Of a stretch of DNA of 64,000 nt, positions 8,204-17,358 are shown in pieces. The stretch comes from Acuticoccus yangtzensis (GTDB lineage: Bacteria; Pseudomonadota; Alphaproteobacteria; Rhizobiales; Amorphaceae). Every line of letters starts with the position of its first letter. Position 1 is the first letter of the stretch. A program made the translations under genes and the position numbers. The DNA lies in the NCBI RefSeq assembly GCF_001927245.1, contig NZ_MJUX01000001.1, positions 310,001-374,000 of the forward strand. Reading direction: 5' to 3'. The notes beneath the pieces are model-generated. The model had not been told where the DNA came from, searched no databases, and worked only from the letters and a program-made list of their open reading frames with translations.

Positions 8204-9376
8204 TCAAAGGTGCGCCATCGCCTGGTCGAGGTCGGCGATGAGGTCGTCCGGGTCCTCGAGGCCGATGTTGAGGCGCACCAGCGGTTCGTCCTCGGGCCAC
8301 CGCGTCGCGCTGCGCGCCGCGTTGACTTTGGGCATGGTGGCGAGGCTCTCGAACCCGCCCCAGGACGCGCCGATGCCGAAGATCTCCAGGCTGTCGACGA
8401 AGCGCATGATCTCCTCCTCGGTGCGGCCTTTGAAGGTGATCGCGAAGAGGCCCGAGGCGCCGGTGAAGTCGCGCTTCCACAGGGCGTGACCGGGCGCGCC
8501 GGGGAGCGCCGGATAAAGGACGCGGCCGACGCGGCGGTCGGCGTCCAGCCATTCGGCCACCTTGCGGGCGCTGTGCTCCACCTGCGCCATGCGCGGCTTC
8601 AGCGACCTGATGCCGCGCATCACCGCATAGACGTCGTCCGGGCCGACATTCTCGCCGAAGTCCGAGACCATCTTGCGCACGTTGGCGATGGCCTGGCCGT
8701 TGCCGGAGATGGTGCCGAAGAGCAGGTCCGAGTGACCTGAGAGATATTTCGTCGCGGCATGGATGGAGAGGTCCACCCCATGCTCCAGCGGGCGGAAGAA
8801 GAGCGGGGTCGCCCACGTATTGTCGATCATCGACACCGCCCCGGCGGCTTTGGCTTTGGCGGCGAGGAAGGGAATGTCGCTCATCTCGAAGGTGAGCGAG
8901 CCCGGCGCTTCGAGGAAGACCGCGGCGGCGCCCTTGGCGAGTTCGGCCTCGTAGGCGGCATGATCAAGCGGGTCGAAATAGACGATTTCGACGCCGAAAC
9001 GGGTCAAAAAGCTGTCGGAAAAGCGGCGGGTCGGCATGTAGACGTTGTCGGTCACCAGCGCGCGGTCGCCGGCTTTCACCGCCGAAGCGAGGGCGATGGT
9101 GCAGGCCGACAGCCCGCTCGACGTCAGTGCCGTTCCCTCCGATCCTTCCAGCGCGTTCATGAGGTCGCACAGGGCGTCCGTCGTCGGCGTGCCGTGGATT
9201 CCATAGGTGTAGCGCTGGGTGCGGCTGCGGTTGGCGGCGACGCTCGGAAACAGCACCGTCGAGGCGTGAACGACCGGCGGATTGATGAAGCCGTGGAACG
9301 CCGACGGGTCCCGGCCGGCATGCGACAGCGTAGTCGCAACGCGGCGCGGCGGCCGGCTGGGGGTCTCGTCATCCAT
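8204..9376 (-). CDS. metC: Cystathionine beta-lyase
   Basis: Predicted 390-residue Cys/Met-metabolism PLP enzyme that splits cystathionine into homocysteine, pyruvate and ammonia, the last step of transsulfuration to homocysteine. The PLP lysine is K210 in SIHAATKYLSGH. Upstream are RYTYGIHGTPTTDALCD, ALTSSGLSAC and SMIDNTWATPLFF, which form the cofactor site. The GIHGTPTT motif and overall pattern match alphaproteobacterial MetC rather than cystathionine gamma-synthase or O-acetylhomoserine sulfhydrylase, though these relatives are close. The gene is divergent from aapJ with 166 bases between the starts. Confidence 0.88.
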   Translation of the reverse strand: MDDETPSRPPRRVATTLSHAGRDPSAFHGFINPPVVHASTVLFPSVAANRSRTQRYTYGIHGTPTTDALCDLMNALEGSEGTALTSSGLSACTIALASAVKAGDRALVTDNVYMPTRRFSDSFLTRFGVEIVYFDPLDHAAYEAELAKGAAAVFLEAPGSLTFEMSDIPFLAAKAKAAGAVSMIDNTWATPLFFRPLEHGVDLSIHAATKYLSGHSDLLFGTISGNGQAIANVRKMVSDFGENVGPDDVYAVMRGIRSLKPRMAQVEHSARKVAEWLDADRRVGRVLYPALPGAPGHALWKRDFTGASGLFAITFKGRTEEEIMRFVDSLEIFGIGASWGGFESLATMPKVNAARSATRWPEDEPLVRLNIGLEDPDDLIADLDQAMAHL

Positions 9377-9396
9377 ATTAATTTCCCTTCAGGGCG

Positions 9397-9426
9397 TTGG
9401 CAGTGGGATCGCACCGTGACTATGCT
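9397..9426 (+). promoter_or_regulatory. Candidate promoter of aapJQMP
   Basis: TTGGCA (9397-9402) and TATGCT (9421-9426) are separated by 18 bases and point toward aapJ, leaving an untranslated leader of about 110 bases. These boxes resemble a housekeeping promoter, but this is the only support. Confidence 0.35.
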
Positions 9427-9542
9427 GCGCAATTGCTATGCAGGCGTGCGATATGGGCATGTCTCCGATCGGCACGTGCTTTGCAATAGCAACAAGAACG
9501 GCCCCACCAGGTCGTCGCGTTTCTGAGGAGAGAGCGAAAGAC

Positions 9543-10562
9543 ATGAATTTCAACAAGTTGGCGATTGCAGCCGGTTTGGCTGGCGTATGCGTTGCCAGTG
9601 GCGCGCATGCTGCGACCCTTGACGATGTGAAGGCCCGCGGCCAGTTGCGCTGCGGCATCAACACCGGCATCCCCGGTTTCGCCTTCACCGACAGTGCAGG
9701 CAATTGGCAGGGCTTCGACGTTGCCCTGTGCAAGGCCGTCGCTGCGGCGATCTTCGGCGAGCCGAACGTGGAATATGTCTCGCTGACGGGCAAAACCCGC
9801 TTCACGGCCCTGGCGTCGGGCGAAGTGGACATGTTGTCGCGCAACACCACGTGGACCTACTCGCGCGACACGGACCTGAAGCTCGATTTCGCCGGCGTGA
9901 ACTACTACGACGGCCAGGGCTTCATCGTCTCCAAGGAGCTCGGGGTCGCCTCGGCGAGCGAGCTTGATGGCGCGACCATCTGCATCCAGACCGGCACCAC
10001 CACCGAGCTGAATCTGGCTGACTATTTCCGCGCCAACAACATGAGCTATGAGCCGGTCCCGATCGAGACCGAGACCGAGGCGAAGGAAAAGTTCCTCGCC
10101 AACGCCTGCGACGTCTACACCACGGACGCCTCGGGTCTGGCCGCCACGCGTTCGTCCTATCCGAACCCCGGCGACTACATGATCCTTCCGGAGATCATCT
10201 CCAAAGAGCCGCTTGGCCCGGCCGTGCGCCATGGCGACTCCGAGTGGGGCGACATCGTGCGCTGGTCGCTCAACGCGCTGATCGTCGCGGAAGAGAAGGG
10301 CATCACCGCCGAGAACGTCAAAGAGATGGCGTCCGCCGCCGGTGACGATCCGGAAGTGAACCGCCTGCTCGGCACCGAAGGCGAGTATGGCGCCATGATG
10401 GGCCTCGACCAGGATTGGGCCGTCAACGCCATCGCCGCCACCGGCAACTATGGCGAGATCTTCGACACCTTCCTCGGGCCGGACACGGAGATCGGCCTCG
10501 AGCGTGGCCTGAACGCGCTCTACACGGACGGCGGCATCCTCTACGCCCCGCCCTTCCGCTAA
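9543..10562 (+). CDS. aapJ: General L-amino-acid ABC transporter, periplasmic binding protein
   Basis: Predicted 339-residue solute-binding protein of the family 3 polar amino-acid type. A signal peptide is clear (residues 1-23, ending GAHAA), followed by the typical start of the mature protein VKARGQLRCGINTGIPGF and DSAGNWQGFDVALCKAVAAA. The order binding protein, two permeases, ATPase and the sequences all match the rhizobial AapJQMP general amino-acid permease, which imports a broad range of L-amino acids. ATG 9543 has GAGGAG about 12 bases upstream and gives a complete signal peptide. A strong terminator-like hairpin follows the stop, which should keep aapJ mRNA in excess over the permease genes. 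Confidence 0.93.
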   Translation: MNFNKLAIAAGLAGVCVASGAHAATLDDVKARGQLRCGINTGIPGFAFTDSAGNWQGFDVALCKAVAAAIFGEPNVEYVSLTGKTRFTALASGEVDMLSRNTTWTYSRDTDLKLDFAGVNYYDGQGFIVSKELGVASASELDGATICIQTGTTTELNLADYFRANNMSYEPVPIETETEAKEKFLANACDVYTTDASGLAATRSSYPNPGDYMILPEIISKEPLGPAVRHGDSEWGDIVRWSLNALIVAEEKGITAENVKEMASAAGDDPEVNRLLGTEGEYGAMMGLDQDWAVNAIAATGNYGEIFDTFLGPDTEIGLERGLNALYTDGGILYAPPFR

Positions 10563-10573
10563 GCTCTACGGTC

Positions 10574-10612
10574 GCCGGGCGTGGACCTCAGGTCCGCGCC
10601 CGGCTCATTTTT
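10574..10612 (+). terminator. Attenuator hairpin with T-tail between aapJ and aapQ
   Basis: GCCGGGCG (10574-10581), a mismatch, GGACC (10583-10587), loop TCA, GGTCC (10591-10595), a mismatch, CGCCCGGC (10597-10604), then TCATTTTT. This is a near-perfect intrinsic terminator inside the operon. Partial readthrough would give more binding protein than membrane subunits, as usual for ABC importers. Confidence 0.8.
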
Positions 10613-10622
10613 GGAGACCGGT

Positions 10623-11819
10623 ATGGCCGTAGCCGCCAGCACAGAGACGCCCGCCTTCCGCTTCGAAATGTTATGGCGCGACGAGCGCTACAGGTCCCTC
10701 ACCATCCAGGCGATCGCCATGATTGTGCTGATGCTGGGCCTCACATGGCTCGTCAACAACGCCATCGAAAATCTCGCCGCCCTCGGGAAGACCTTCGATT
10801 TCGGCTTCCTGTCCCAGCCCGCGAACTATGACATCAACCAGCAGCTGATCGACTATACGAGCCGCTCGTCCAACGCGCGGGCCGCCCTCGTCGGCATCCT
10901 CAACACGCTGCTCGTCGCCTTCCTCGGCTGTGTCACCGCCACCATCATCGGCATTGCCGCCGGTGTGGCGCGCCTGTCCAACAACTGGCTCGTCGCCCGC
11001 CTGATGACGGTCTATGTCGAGGCCTTCCGCAACGTTCCGCTGCTCATCTGGATCCTGCTGACGGCCTCCATCGTCAACACGTCGCTGCCCTCCCCGCGCG
11101 ACTATCGCGGGCTCGACACCGGGCCGGTCGTGGTCACCAACCGCGGCATCTACATTCCGCAGCCCAATTTCGGCGAAGGGTCGCTGATCCTTCTCATCAT
11201 CTTCGCGCTGTCGATCGCCGCCATCTTCATGGTGCGCGCCTGGGCCAAGCGCCGCCAGGAATCGACGGGCGAACAGGCCCCGGTCTTCCTCATCGGCCTC
11301 GGCCTTCTCATCGTTCCCTCGCTCATCGCCTTCTTCCTGCTCGGCCGGCCGATCTCGCTGACCCTGCCGGAGCTCGCGGGCTTCAACTTCCAGGGCGGCA
11401 TTCAGCTTCGCGACTCCCTCATCGCCCTGTGGGTCGCCCTCTCGCTCTATACCGGCGCCTTCATCGCCGAGATCGTGCGCGCGGGCATCCTGTCGGTCAG
11501 CAAGGGGCAGTCGGAGGCCGCCTTCGCGCTGGGGCTGCGGCCGAACCGGGCGATGAACCTCGTCATCCTGCCGCAGGCGCTGAGGGTGATCATTCCGCCC
11601 CTCATCAGCCAATTCCTGAACCTGACGAAGAATTCCTCGCTGGCGATCGCCGTCGGCTACATGGACGCGACCGGCACGCTGGGCGGCATCACGCTGAACC
11701 AGACCGGGCGCGAGATGGAGTGCATCCTCCTCTTGATGGGCTTCTACCTCATCGTGTCACTGTCCATTTCGGCGGTGATGAACCTCTACAACAACCGCGT
11801 CCGCCTGGTGGAGCGCTGA
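10623..11819 (+). CDS. aapQ: General L-amino-acid ABC transporter, permease AapQ
   Basis: Predicted 398-residue inner-membrane permease of the HisM/GlnP type, long because of an insert between the first and second membrane segments, as in AapQ and the E. coli YhdX relatives. The ATPase-coupling EAA loop is seen as SEAAFALGLRPNRAMNLVIL, followed by LRVIIPPLISQFLNLTKNSSL. About eight hydrophobic segments are present. ATG 10623 has GGAGACC just upstream. aapM starts 3 bases after the stop. Confidence 0.92.
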   Translation: MAVAASTETPAFRFEMLWRDERYRSLTIQAIAMIVLMLGLTWLVNNAIENLAALGKTFDFGFLSQPANYDINQQLIDYTSRSSNARAALVGILNTLLVAFLGCVTATIIGIAAGVARLSNNWLVARLMTVYVEAFRNVPLLIWILLTASIVNTSLPSPRDYRGLDTGPVVVTNRGIYIPQPNFGEGSLILLIIFALSIAAIFMVRAWAKRRQESTGEQAPVFLIGLGLLIVPSLIAFFLLGRPISLTLPELAGFNFQGGIQLRDSLIALWVALSLYTGAFIAEIVRAGILSVSKGQSEAAFALGLRPNRAMNLVILPQALRVIIPPLISQFLNLTKNSSLAIAVGYMDATGTLGGITLNQTGREMECILLLMGFYLIVSLSISAVMNLYNNRVRLVER

Positions 11820-11822
11820 GCC

Positions 11823-13127
11823 ATGAGCGACACCCACGCCGAGACCGTCGCCTACGTCGCCAAGACGCAGTACGATCCTCAGCCGCCGCCGGTCGCCTCC
11901 TCCGGCGTGCTCGGCTGGCTGACGCAGAACCTGTTCTCGTCCATCTCCAATACGATCGTCACGGTGCTCGCCATCGCGCTGATCATCTACATGCTGCCCG
12001 GCATGATCGAGTGGGCGGTGCTGCACTCGGTCTGGAACGCCGAGAGCATTCGCGAGTGCCGCGAGATCATCACCAACGCCTTCGGCGAAGGGGCCACCGG
12101 CGCCTGCTGGGCGGTGATCCACGAGCGCTTCGGCCAGTTCATGTACGGCTATTATCCGCCGAGCCTCAGGTGGCGGCCGGACCTTGCGGCGGTGCTCCTC
12201 ATCGTCGCCATGGTGCCGGTGCTGTTCCGCACCATGCGCCCTCTCGCGGTGGCGATGGGGGTTCTCCTCGCCGCCAAGGCTCTCTTCGCCGTCTATGCCG
12301 AGTTGACGGGCGGCAATGCCGAACTCGTCGGCCCGACCACCATCGCGGCGGTGATCTTCGGCGTCCTCGCCCTCGTCTTCGGCAGCGAGAAGACGCGCCC
12401 CTACTGGCTGTGGCTGACCTTCGCCTATCCGGTCGCCGCCTACTTCCTCCTGTGGGGCGGGCTCGGGCTGGAGACGGTGGAATCCTCCCGATTCGGCGGC
12501 TTCCTGCTCACCGCGGTGATCGGCGTCACCGGCATCGCCGGATCGTTGCCGCTCGGCATCCTTCTGGCGCTCGGCCGCCGGTCGAACCTGCCCATCCTGA
12601 AGGCGATCTGCACGATCTTCATCGAGTTCATCCGCGGTGTGCCGCTGATCACGCTCTTGTTCGTCGCCTCCACGCTGCTGAACTACTTCCTGCCGCCCGG
12701 CACCAACTTCAACATCGTGCTGCGCGTGCTCATCATGGTGACGCTGTTCGCGTCGGCCTACATGGCCGAGGTGATCCGCGGCGGCCTCGCGGCGCTGCCG
12801 AAGGGCCAATATGAGGCGGCCGACGCGCTCGGCCTCGACTATTGGCAGTCGATGCGCCTCATCATCCTGCCGCAGGCGCTCAAAATCTCGATCCCCGGCA
12901 TCGTCAACACCTTCATCGGCCTGTTCAAGGACACGACGCTGGTGTCGATCATCGCCCTGCAGGACCCGCTGGGGCTGATGAAGCCGATCCTGTCGAACTC
13001 GACGTGGAACGGCATCGTCTGGGAGCTCTACATCTTCATCGCCTTCATGTTCTTCATCTGCTGCTTTGCGATGAGCCGGTATTCCATGTTCCTGGAGACC
13101 CGGCTGCGCGCGGCGGATCGACGCTAA
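11823..13127 (+). CDS. aapM: General L-amino-acid ABC transporter, permease AapM
   Basis: Predicted 434-residue second permease, also of the long AapM type, with several extra membrane segments in the first half. The EAA loop appears as YEAADALGLDYWQSMRLIIL, followed by LKISIPGIVNTFIGLFKDT. It forms a heterodimer with AapQ through which AapJ-delivered amino acids pass. It starts 3 bases after aapQ and ends 9 bases before aapP, so all three are translated from one message. Confidence 0.92.
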   Translation: MSDTHAETVAYVAKTQYDPQPPPVASSGVLGWLTQNLFSSISNTIVTVLAIALIIYMLPGMIEWAVLHSVWNAESIRECREIITNAFGEGATGACWAVIHERFGQFMYGYYPPSLRWRPDLAAVLLIVAMVPVLFRTMRPLAVAMGVLLAAKALFAVYAELTGGNAELVGPTTIAAVIFGVLALVFGSEKTRPYWLWLTFAYPVAAYFLLWGGLGLETVESSRFGGFLLTAVIGVTGIAGSLPLGILLALGRRSNLPILKAICTIFIEFIRGVPLITLLFVASTLLNYFLPPGTNFNIVLRVLIMVTLFASAYMAEVIRGGLAALPKGQYEAADALGLDYWQSMRLIILPQALKISIPGIVNTFIGLFKDTTLVSIIALQDPLGLMKPILSNSTWNGIVWELYIFIAFMFFICCFAMSRYSMFLETRLRAADRR

Positions 13128-13136
13128 GGAGCCGTC

Positions 13137-13928
<792 letters not shown>

Positions 13929-13987
13929 AGATCCTCGCCGACTGGAGACGGGGGGCGCCGCGCCCCCTTCACGTCGCCGGAACAAAA

Positions 13988-14021
13988 GAAGGGGCGCCAC
14001 CCGTCAGGATGGCGCCCCTTC
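13988..14021. terminator. Bidirectional terminator after aapP
   Basis: A perfect 12-bp stem GAAGGGGCGCCA (13988-13999) and TGGCGCCCCTTC (14010-14021) with a 10-base loop, followed by TCTC on the + strand and preceded by AAAAG. It lies between aapP and the convergent coiled-coil gene that ends at 14157. Confidence 0.75.
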
Positions 14022-14156
14022 TCTCATGAAGCGCAACGGCCATTGCGCTCTTACCGGCTGCGACAGACCGCGCGCAGCTCGGGGGTTCTCAGGGCCGGCA
14101 CGTCCCCGCCTGCGCGTCCCGGCTCGTCCGATCGCGCCGGCGGGCGCCGCGGAAGG

Positions 14157-15311
14157 TCAGCTCTTGGCGGGCTTCGGCGCGGCGGGGGTGGCGGCGGGCT
14201 TGGTGTCGCCCGGAACCGGGATCTCGAACCGCTGCGACAGGAGGTCTTGGCGCGCTTTGATCTCACGGTTCTGCTCGATGATCATCGCCAGCGCGTTGCG
14301 CAGCTCGGCGACGTCGGCGGGCGTGCGGTCACCGTCCTCGGCGGCCGCGGAGCCGGCACCGTCCAAAGCGCCGCTCACACGGGCGGCAAAATCGTCCACC
14401 TTCTGCAGATGGCGGCCCATTTCGGCCACGGACGCGCTGACCGCACCGGTAAGCTCCGACAGCTCGCTGCGACGCGCACCCTCGGCCTTCTCCAGCGCTT
14501 CCAGGCGCTGCGCCAGCGCGGCCGTGGCGGGCCCGCCTTTCCCGCCACCTGAACCCGGCTCGGCCGACAGCGCCTTGCGCAAATCGGCCATCTCGCGCCG
14601 AGCGGTCTCGTTGGCGGTCTTCAGCGCGGCCACTTCGCCGGCGAGCGCGGGCGTGCCGTCCGTTCCCCCGTCCTTCATGCGCTCGTCCAGCGCCGCGGTG
14701 ATCATCTCCTTGATGCGCGGCAGAAGGCGCTCGTTGATCGCGGCGTTGAAGGTCTCGATGCGCAGATATTGATCGAGCGCGGGCGGTGTCGCGGAGGGCG
14801 TGCCCGCGGGCGCCTCGCCGAGCTGCGCCTCGAGGAGGCCGATGCGCTCGTTCAGCGCGTGCTCCAACTTGGCGATCTGCGCGCCGCGGGCGGCCTTCTC
14901 GCGGTTGATCAGCGCATCGACGCTGGGGCCGAAGGGACGGTTCTCGGGAAAGGGCGGCGTGGTGCGGGCCGGGCCACCGGTTTCGGCGCGGTGGCTGACC
15001 GGCTGCGGCAGGCGGTTGGCGCCGGTCGGCGAAAAGGAGACCTCCTCCGTCCGCTGCCCCGGCCGCGCAGGACGCTCCGGCGCGGCGACCGGCGTGCGGC
15101 CGATCGTGCGCAGACCCAAGAGCAGCACCAGCGCGGTGACGCCGGTGAGGCCGTAGAAGGCGGTCTGGATGTCGTCCGCCTCGGCGATGTAGCCCATGTA
15201 GGCCGCCCAGGCGCCGAACAGCACCAGGAATATGTTGCCAGGCCACGGCCAGAGCCCTTGGAAAGTCTCGCGGCGGACGCTGCGCTTGCGGGCCGTGTCG
15301 CTCCTGACCAT
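14157..15311 (-). CDS. Membrane-anchored coiled-coil protein of unknown function
   Basis: Predicted 384-residue protein not recognised as a named family. Two hydrophobic segments lie near the N-terminus (about residues 20-37 and 48-66), followed by a Pro/Arg-rich linker and then long heptad-like helices (about residues 130-360) rich in Ala, Glu, Leu, Lys and Arg, which should form coiled coils. The tail is Pro/Ala/Lys-rich. ATG 15311 is chosen because the basic MVRSDTARKR start and first membrane segment follow at once; longer in-frame starts up to 15539 add an improbable Ala/Arg-rich extension. Its layout suggests a cytoplasmic scaffold or envelope-organising protein, but that is only inference. 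It stands alone, divergent from the glycosyltransferase at 15741. Confidence 0.75.
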   Translation of the reverse strand: MVRSDTARKRSVRRETFQGLWPWPGNIFLVLFGAWAAYMGYIAEADDIQTAFYGLTGVTALVLLLGLRTIGRTPVAAPERPARPGQRTEEVSFSPTGANRLPQPVSHRAETGGPARTTPPFPENRPFGPSVDALINREKAARGAQIAKLEHALNERIGLLEAQLGEAPAGTPSATPPALDQYLRIETFNAAINERLLPRIKEMITAALDERMKDGGTDGTPALAGEVAALKTANETARREMADLRKALSAEPGSGGGKGGPATAALAQRLEALEKAEGARRSELSELTGAVSASVAEMGRHLQKVDDFAARVSGALDGAGSAAAEDGDRTPADVAELRNALAMIIEQNREIKARQDLLSQRFEIPVPGDTKPAATPAAPKPAKS

Positions 15312-15740
15312 GGACGCTCCTGCCTGTTCGACGTGTGTTACGCTGCTGGAAGGTTTACCCGCACACGTGTCACCAAACAACGCAGCCGTCCGTGCATTGG
15401 CCGCCAATCCACCGGCGCAGATCCGGAGCGCCGATAGGTTCGCTCTTGCCAACGGTGCCGTTCGATAAGCATAGTGATCGCTTCCCGGTTGCCTTTCCCT
15501 CAGCACCCGATCAAGAGTGGACTGGCAAGGGCTCCGCACTCCCCATCGCGGGGATATTGCGTGCGTACGGCTTTGCCACCAAGTGTGTCGAACGATGTCA
15601 AGCCGGATTTCGTCGTGCTAGATCTGCAACCCGCCGTGTGACATCGGGCGGGTGATATCGGATGGACGCAAGCGTCGACCGCCGGGCGAGGTCGCGCGCT
15701 GCAAACCAAGAACGCGGGCCGGGGAAGGAGATCAGCATCC
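15312..15740. other. Intergenic region between divergent genes (429 bases)
   Basis: No coding frame here looks real. The stretch must hold both promoters. Weak boxes TTGCCA (15446-15451) and CATAGT (15470-15475) with an 18-base spacer point toward the glycosyltransferase. A perfect 7-bp inverted repeat, ACCCGCC (15629-15635) and GGCGGGT (15647-15653), lies about 90 bases before its start and could be an operator. Confidence 0.4.
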
Positions 15741-17177
15741 GTGCAAGGGCGTGATACGACACCGCCTTTCACATCGACCATGCGATCCGCCGAGACATCG
15801 GCCGGAGCGACGACGGCCGTCTCGCCTCTGGCCTCGATCGGCGCCATCGGCAGCCCTTCGCGCAAACTTCAGATGGGGACGAAGAACCTCTCCCTCGATC
15901 CCGTCTGGTCGCAGCCGCCGATCACCGATATCGAATTCGCCCTCCTGCGCAACGCCGCCCTGCCGGAAATCGCCCGCACCAACGGGCTCGACCACGAGAT
16001 CGTGATCGTCGACCCTTCGACCAGCCCGGCCGAACCCGCTCACGACGATCTGTGCACGCGCATCTGCGAATGTGCCAAGCGCCTCAGCCTGCGCACCATC
16101 GTCATCGGCCATCGCGACAGCCGCGAGTTCGGCGGCGGCGGATTTTCCCGCGCGCTGGCGGAGATCGCGGCGATGCCCGACGCGCAACAGGCCGAGGCGT
16201 TCGCCCAGCTTCGCGAGCGGGTGAGCTGGGTCATCTCGGCCACGCGCTTCAGCCGCAAGCGCCACCTCTTCTTCCCAGTCTGCGATGCCTCGCTCTACGC
16301 CATCGTCGTGGAGCTTCTGGCGCAGCAGCCTGCCGCCTCGCGTCCCTTCGTGCACCTGGCCACGTGGTGGGATGCGGAGACCATGCCCAATCGCCAGCGG
16401 TTCGCCGCGCTGGAGCGGATCGGCTCGGCCATCCACCAGCTCAACAGCGAGCGGACGTCGACCTTCCTCTACGCCTGGACGCGCCCGCTGGCCCAACGCC
16501 TGAGCCAAGCCTTCGGCATCCCCGTCGTGCCGCTGGACACCCCGCCCGAAATCGCCCTGGCCGCGCCGACGGATGCTGCCCCCGGCCGCTTCACCCTCGG
16601 CTATTTCAGCGCCCCCACGGCGAAGAACGGCTTCCACAATCTGCCCGCGGTCATCCGCGCGGTGAATGCGGCGATGCCCAACCCGCGCCAGGTGCGCTTC
16701 GTGGTGCAGGTCCGGCCGAACCCGTCCGGGGCGCCGCTGCCGGACGACGTTCTGACCACGCGCGCCGCGCTCGCCGCCCTGCCCGAACGCAACGTGTCGC
16801 TGATCGACGACTATCTTAGCCGCAGCGTCTACCTTTCCGCGCTGCAGCAGGTGGACGCGGTCCTGCTGCCGGTGGAGGGGCTGGCCGAGCACCACTCCGT
16901 GCTCGCACTTCATGCGATGGCGGCCGGCAAGGTGGTCCTCACCCTCGGCGGGACCACGTTCGCGGGGACGGTGCGCAACCGCGTCGTCTCGTGCCCGTCG
17001 GTCGAAGCGCTGGGGGATGCGGTGCGGCGGTTGGCGGAGGATCCGAACGCCAGCCGCACCGCCGCACGGCTCGCGCGCACGACCTATTGGTCGTCGGTGC
17101 GCCCGTCACGCCTCTTCGCGCAGCTTCTCTATGGACCGCTGATCATCGGCGGTGCGGAGGGCGGCAGCTCCGTCTGA
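15741..17177 (+). CDS. GT-B fold glycosyltransferase (GT1/GT4-like)
   Basis: Predicted 478-residue protein whose second half reads like a GT4-type nucleotide-sugar domain: GRFTLGYFSAPTAKNGFHN, a linker, then VDAVLLPVEGLAEHHSVLALH, where the Glu-X7-Glu-like region and the following MAAGKVVLT match the donor site. The N-terminal half is divergent and not recognised. GTG 15741 is chosen because AAGGAG lies 10 bases upstream; ATG 15780 or 15873 are alternatives that would remove a Ser/Thr/Ala-rich leader. The next gene along makes GDP-mannose, so a mannosyl- or fucosyltransferase role in a surface glycan is possible but unproven. Membrane segments are not seen. Confidence 0.7.
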   Translation: MQGRDTTPPFTSTMRSAETSAGATTAVSPLASIGAIGSPSRKLQMGTKNLSLDPVWSQPPITDIEFALLRNAALPEIARTNGLDHEIVIVDPSTSPAEPAHDDLCTRICECAKRLSLRTIVIGHRDSREFGGGGFSRALAEIAAMPDAQQAEAFAQLRERVSWVISATRFSRKRHLFFPVCDASLYAIVVELLAQQPAASRPFVHLATWWDAETMPNRQRFAALERIGSAIHQLNSERTSTFLYAWTRPLAQRLSQAFGIPVVPLDTPPEIALAAPTDAAPGRFTLGYFSAPTAKNGFHNLPAVIRAVNAAMPNPRQVRFVVQVRPNPSGAPLPDDVLTTRAALAALPERNVSLIDDYLSRSVYLSALQQVDAVLLPVEGLAEHHSVLALHAMAAGKVVLTLGGTTFAGTVRNRVVSCPSVEALGDAVRRLAEDPNASRTAARLARTTYWSSVRPSRLFAQLLYGPLIIGGAEGGSSV

Positions 17178-17210
17178 GCCGCCGGGGGCGGCCGCGCGGG
17201 ACCCCGTAAG

Positions 17211-17358
17211 GCCGCAAGGTGCGGCCCTACTCGTCAGGAAGGGGAGAGCCGCGAAGTGCGGCCCCACTCGTCCGGCGGGGAAGAGCCGCAAGGTGCGGCC
17301 CCACTCGTCCGGCGGGGGAGAGCCGCTAGGTGCGGCCCCACTCGTCCTGAAGGCGGAC
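17211..17358. repeat. 37-bp tandem repeat x4 overlapping the manC 3' end
   Basis: Four units of exactly 37 bases: 17211-17247, 17248-17284, 17285-17321 and 17322-17358. Each begins with a small hairpin, GCCGC-N5-GCGGC, followed by a conserved c(c/t)actcgtc core and a purine-rich end. The last unit contains the final codons and the stop of the minus-strand ManC gene (cta at 17326-17328). In the other three units this triplet reads caa or gaa, so the stop is not conserved in the copies. There are no unique spacers, so this is not a CRISPR array. Confidence 0.85.

Noticed and set aside
17211-17358. Possible CRISPR array
   Set aside because: The 37-base units are contiguous without unique spacers and there are no cas genes.
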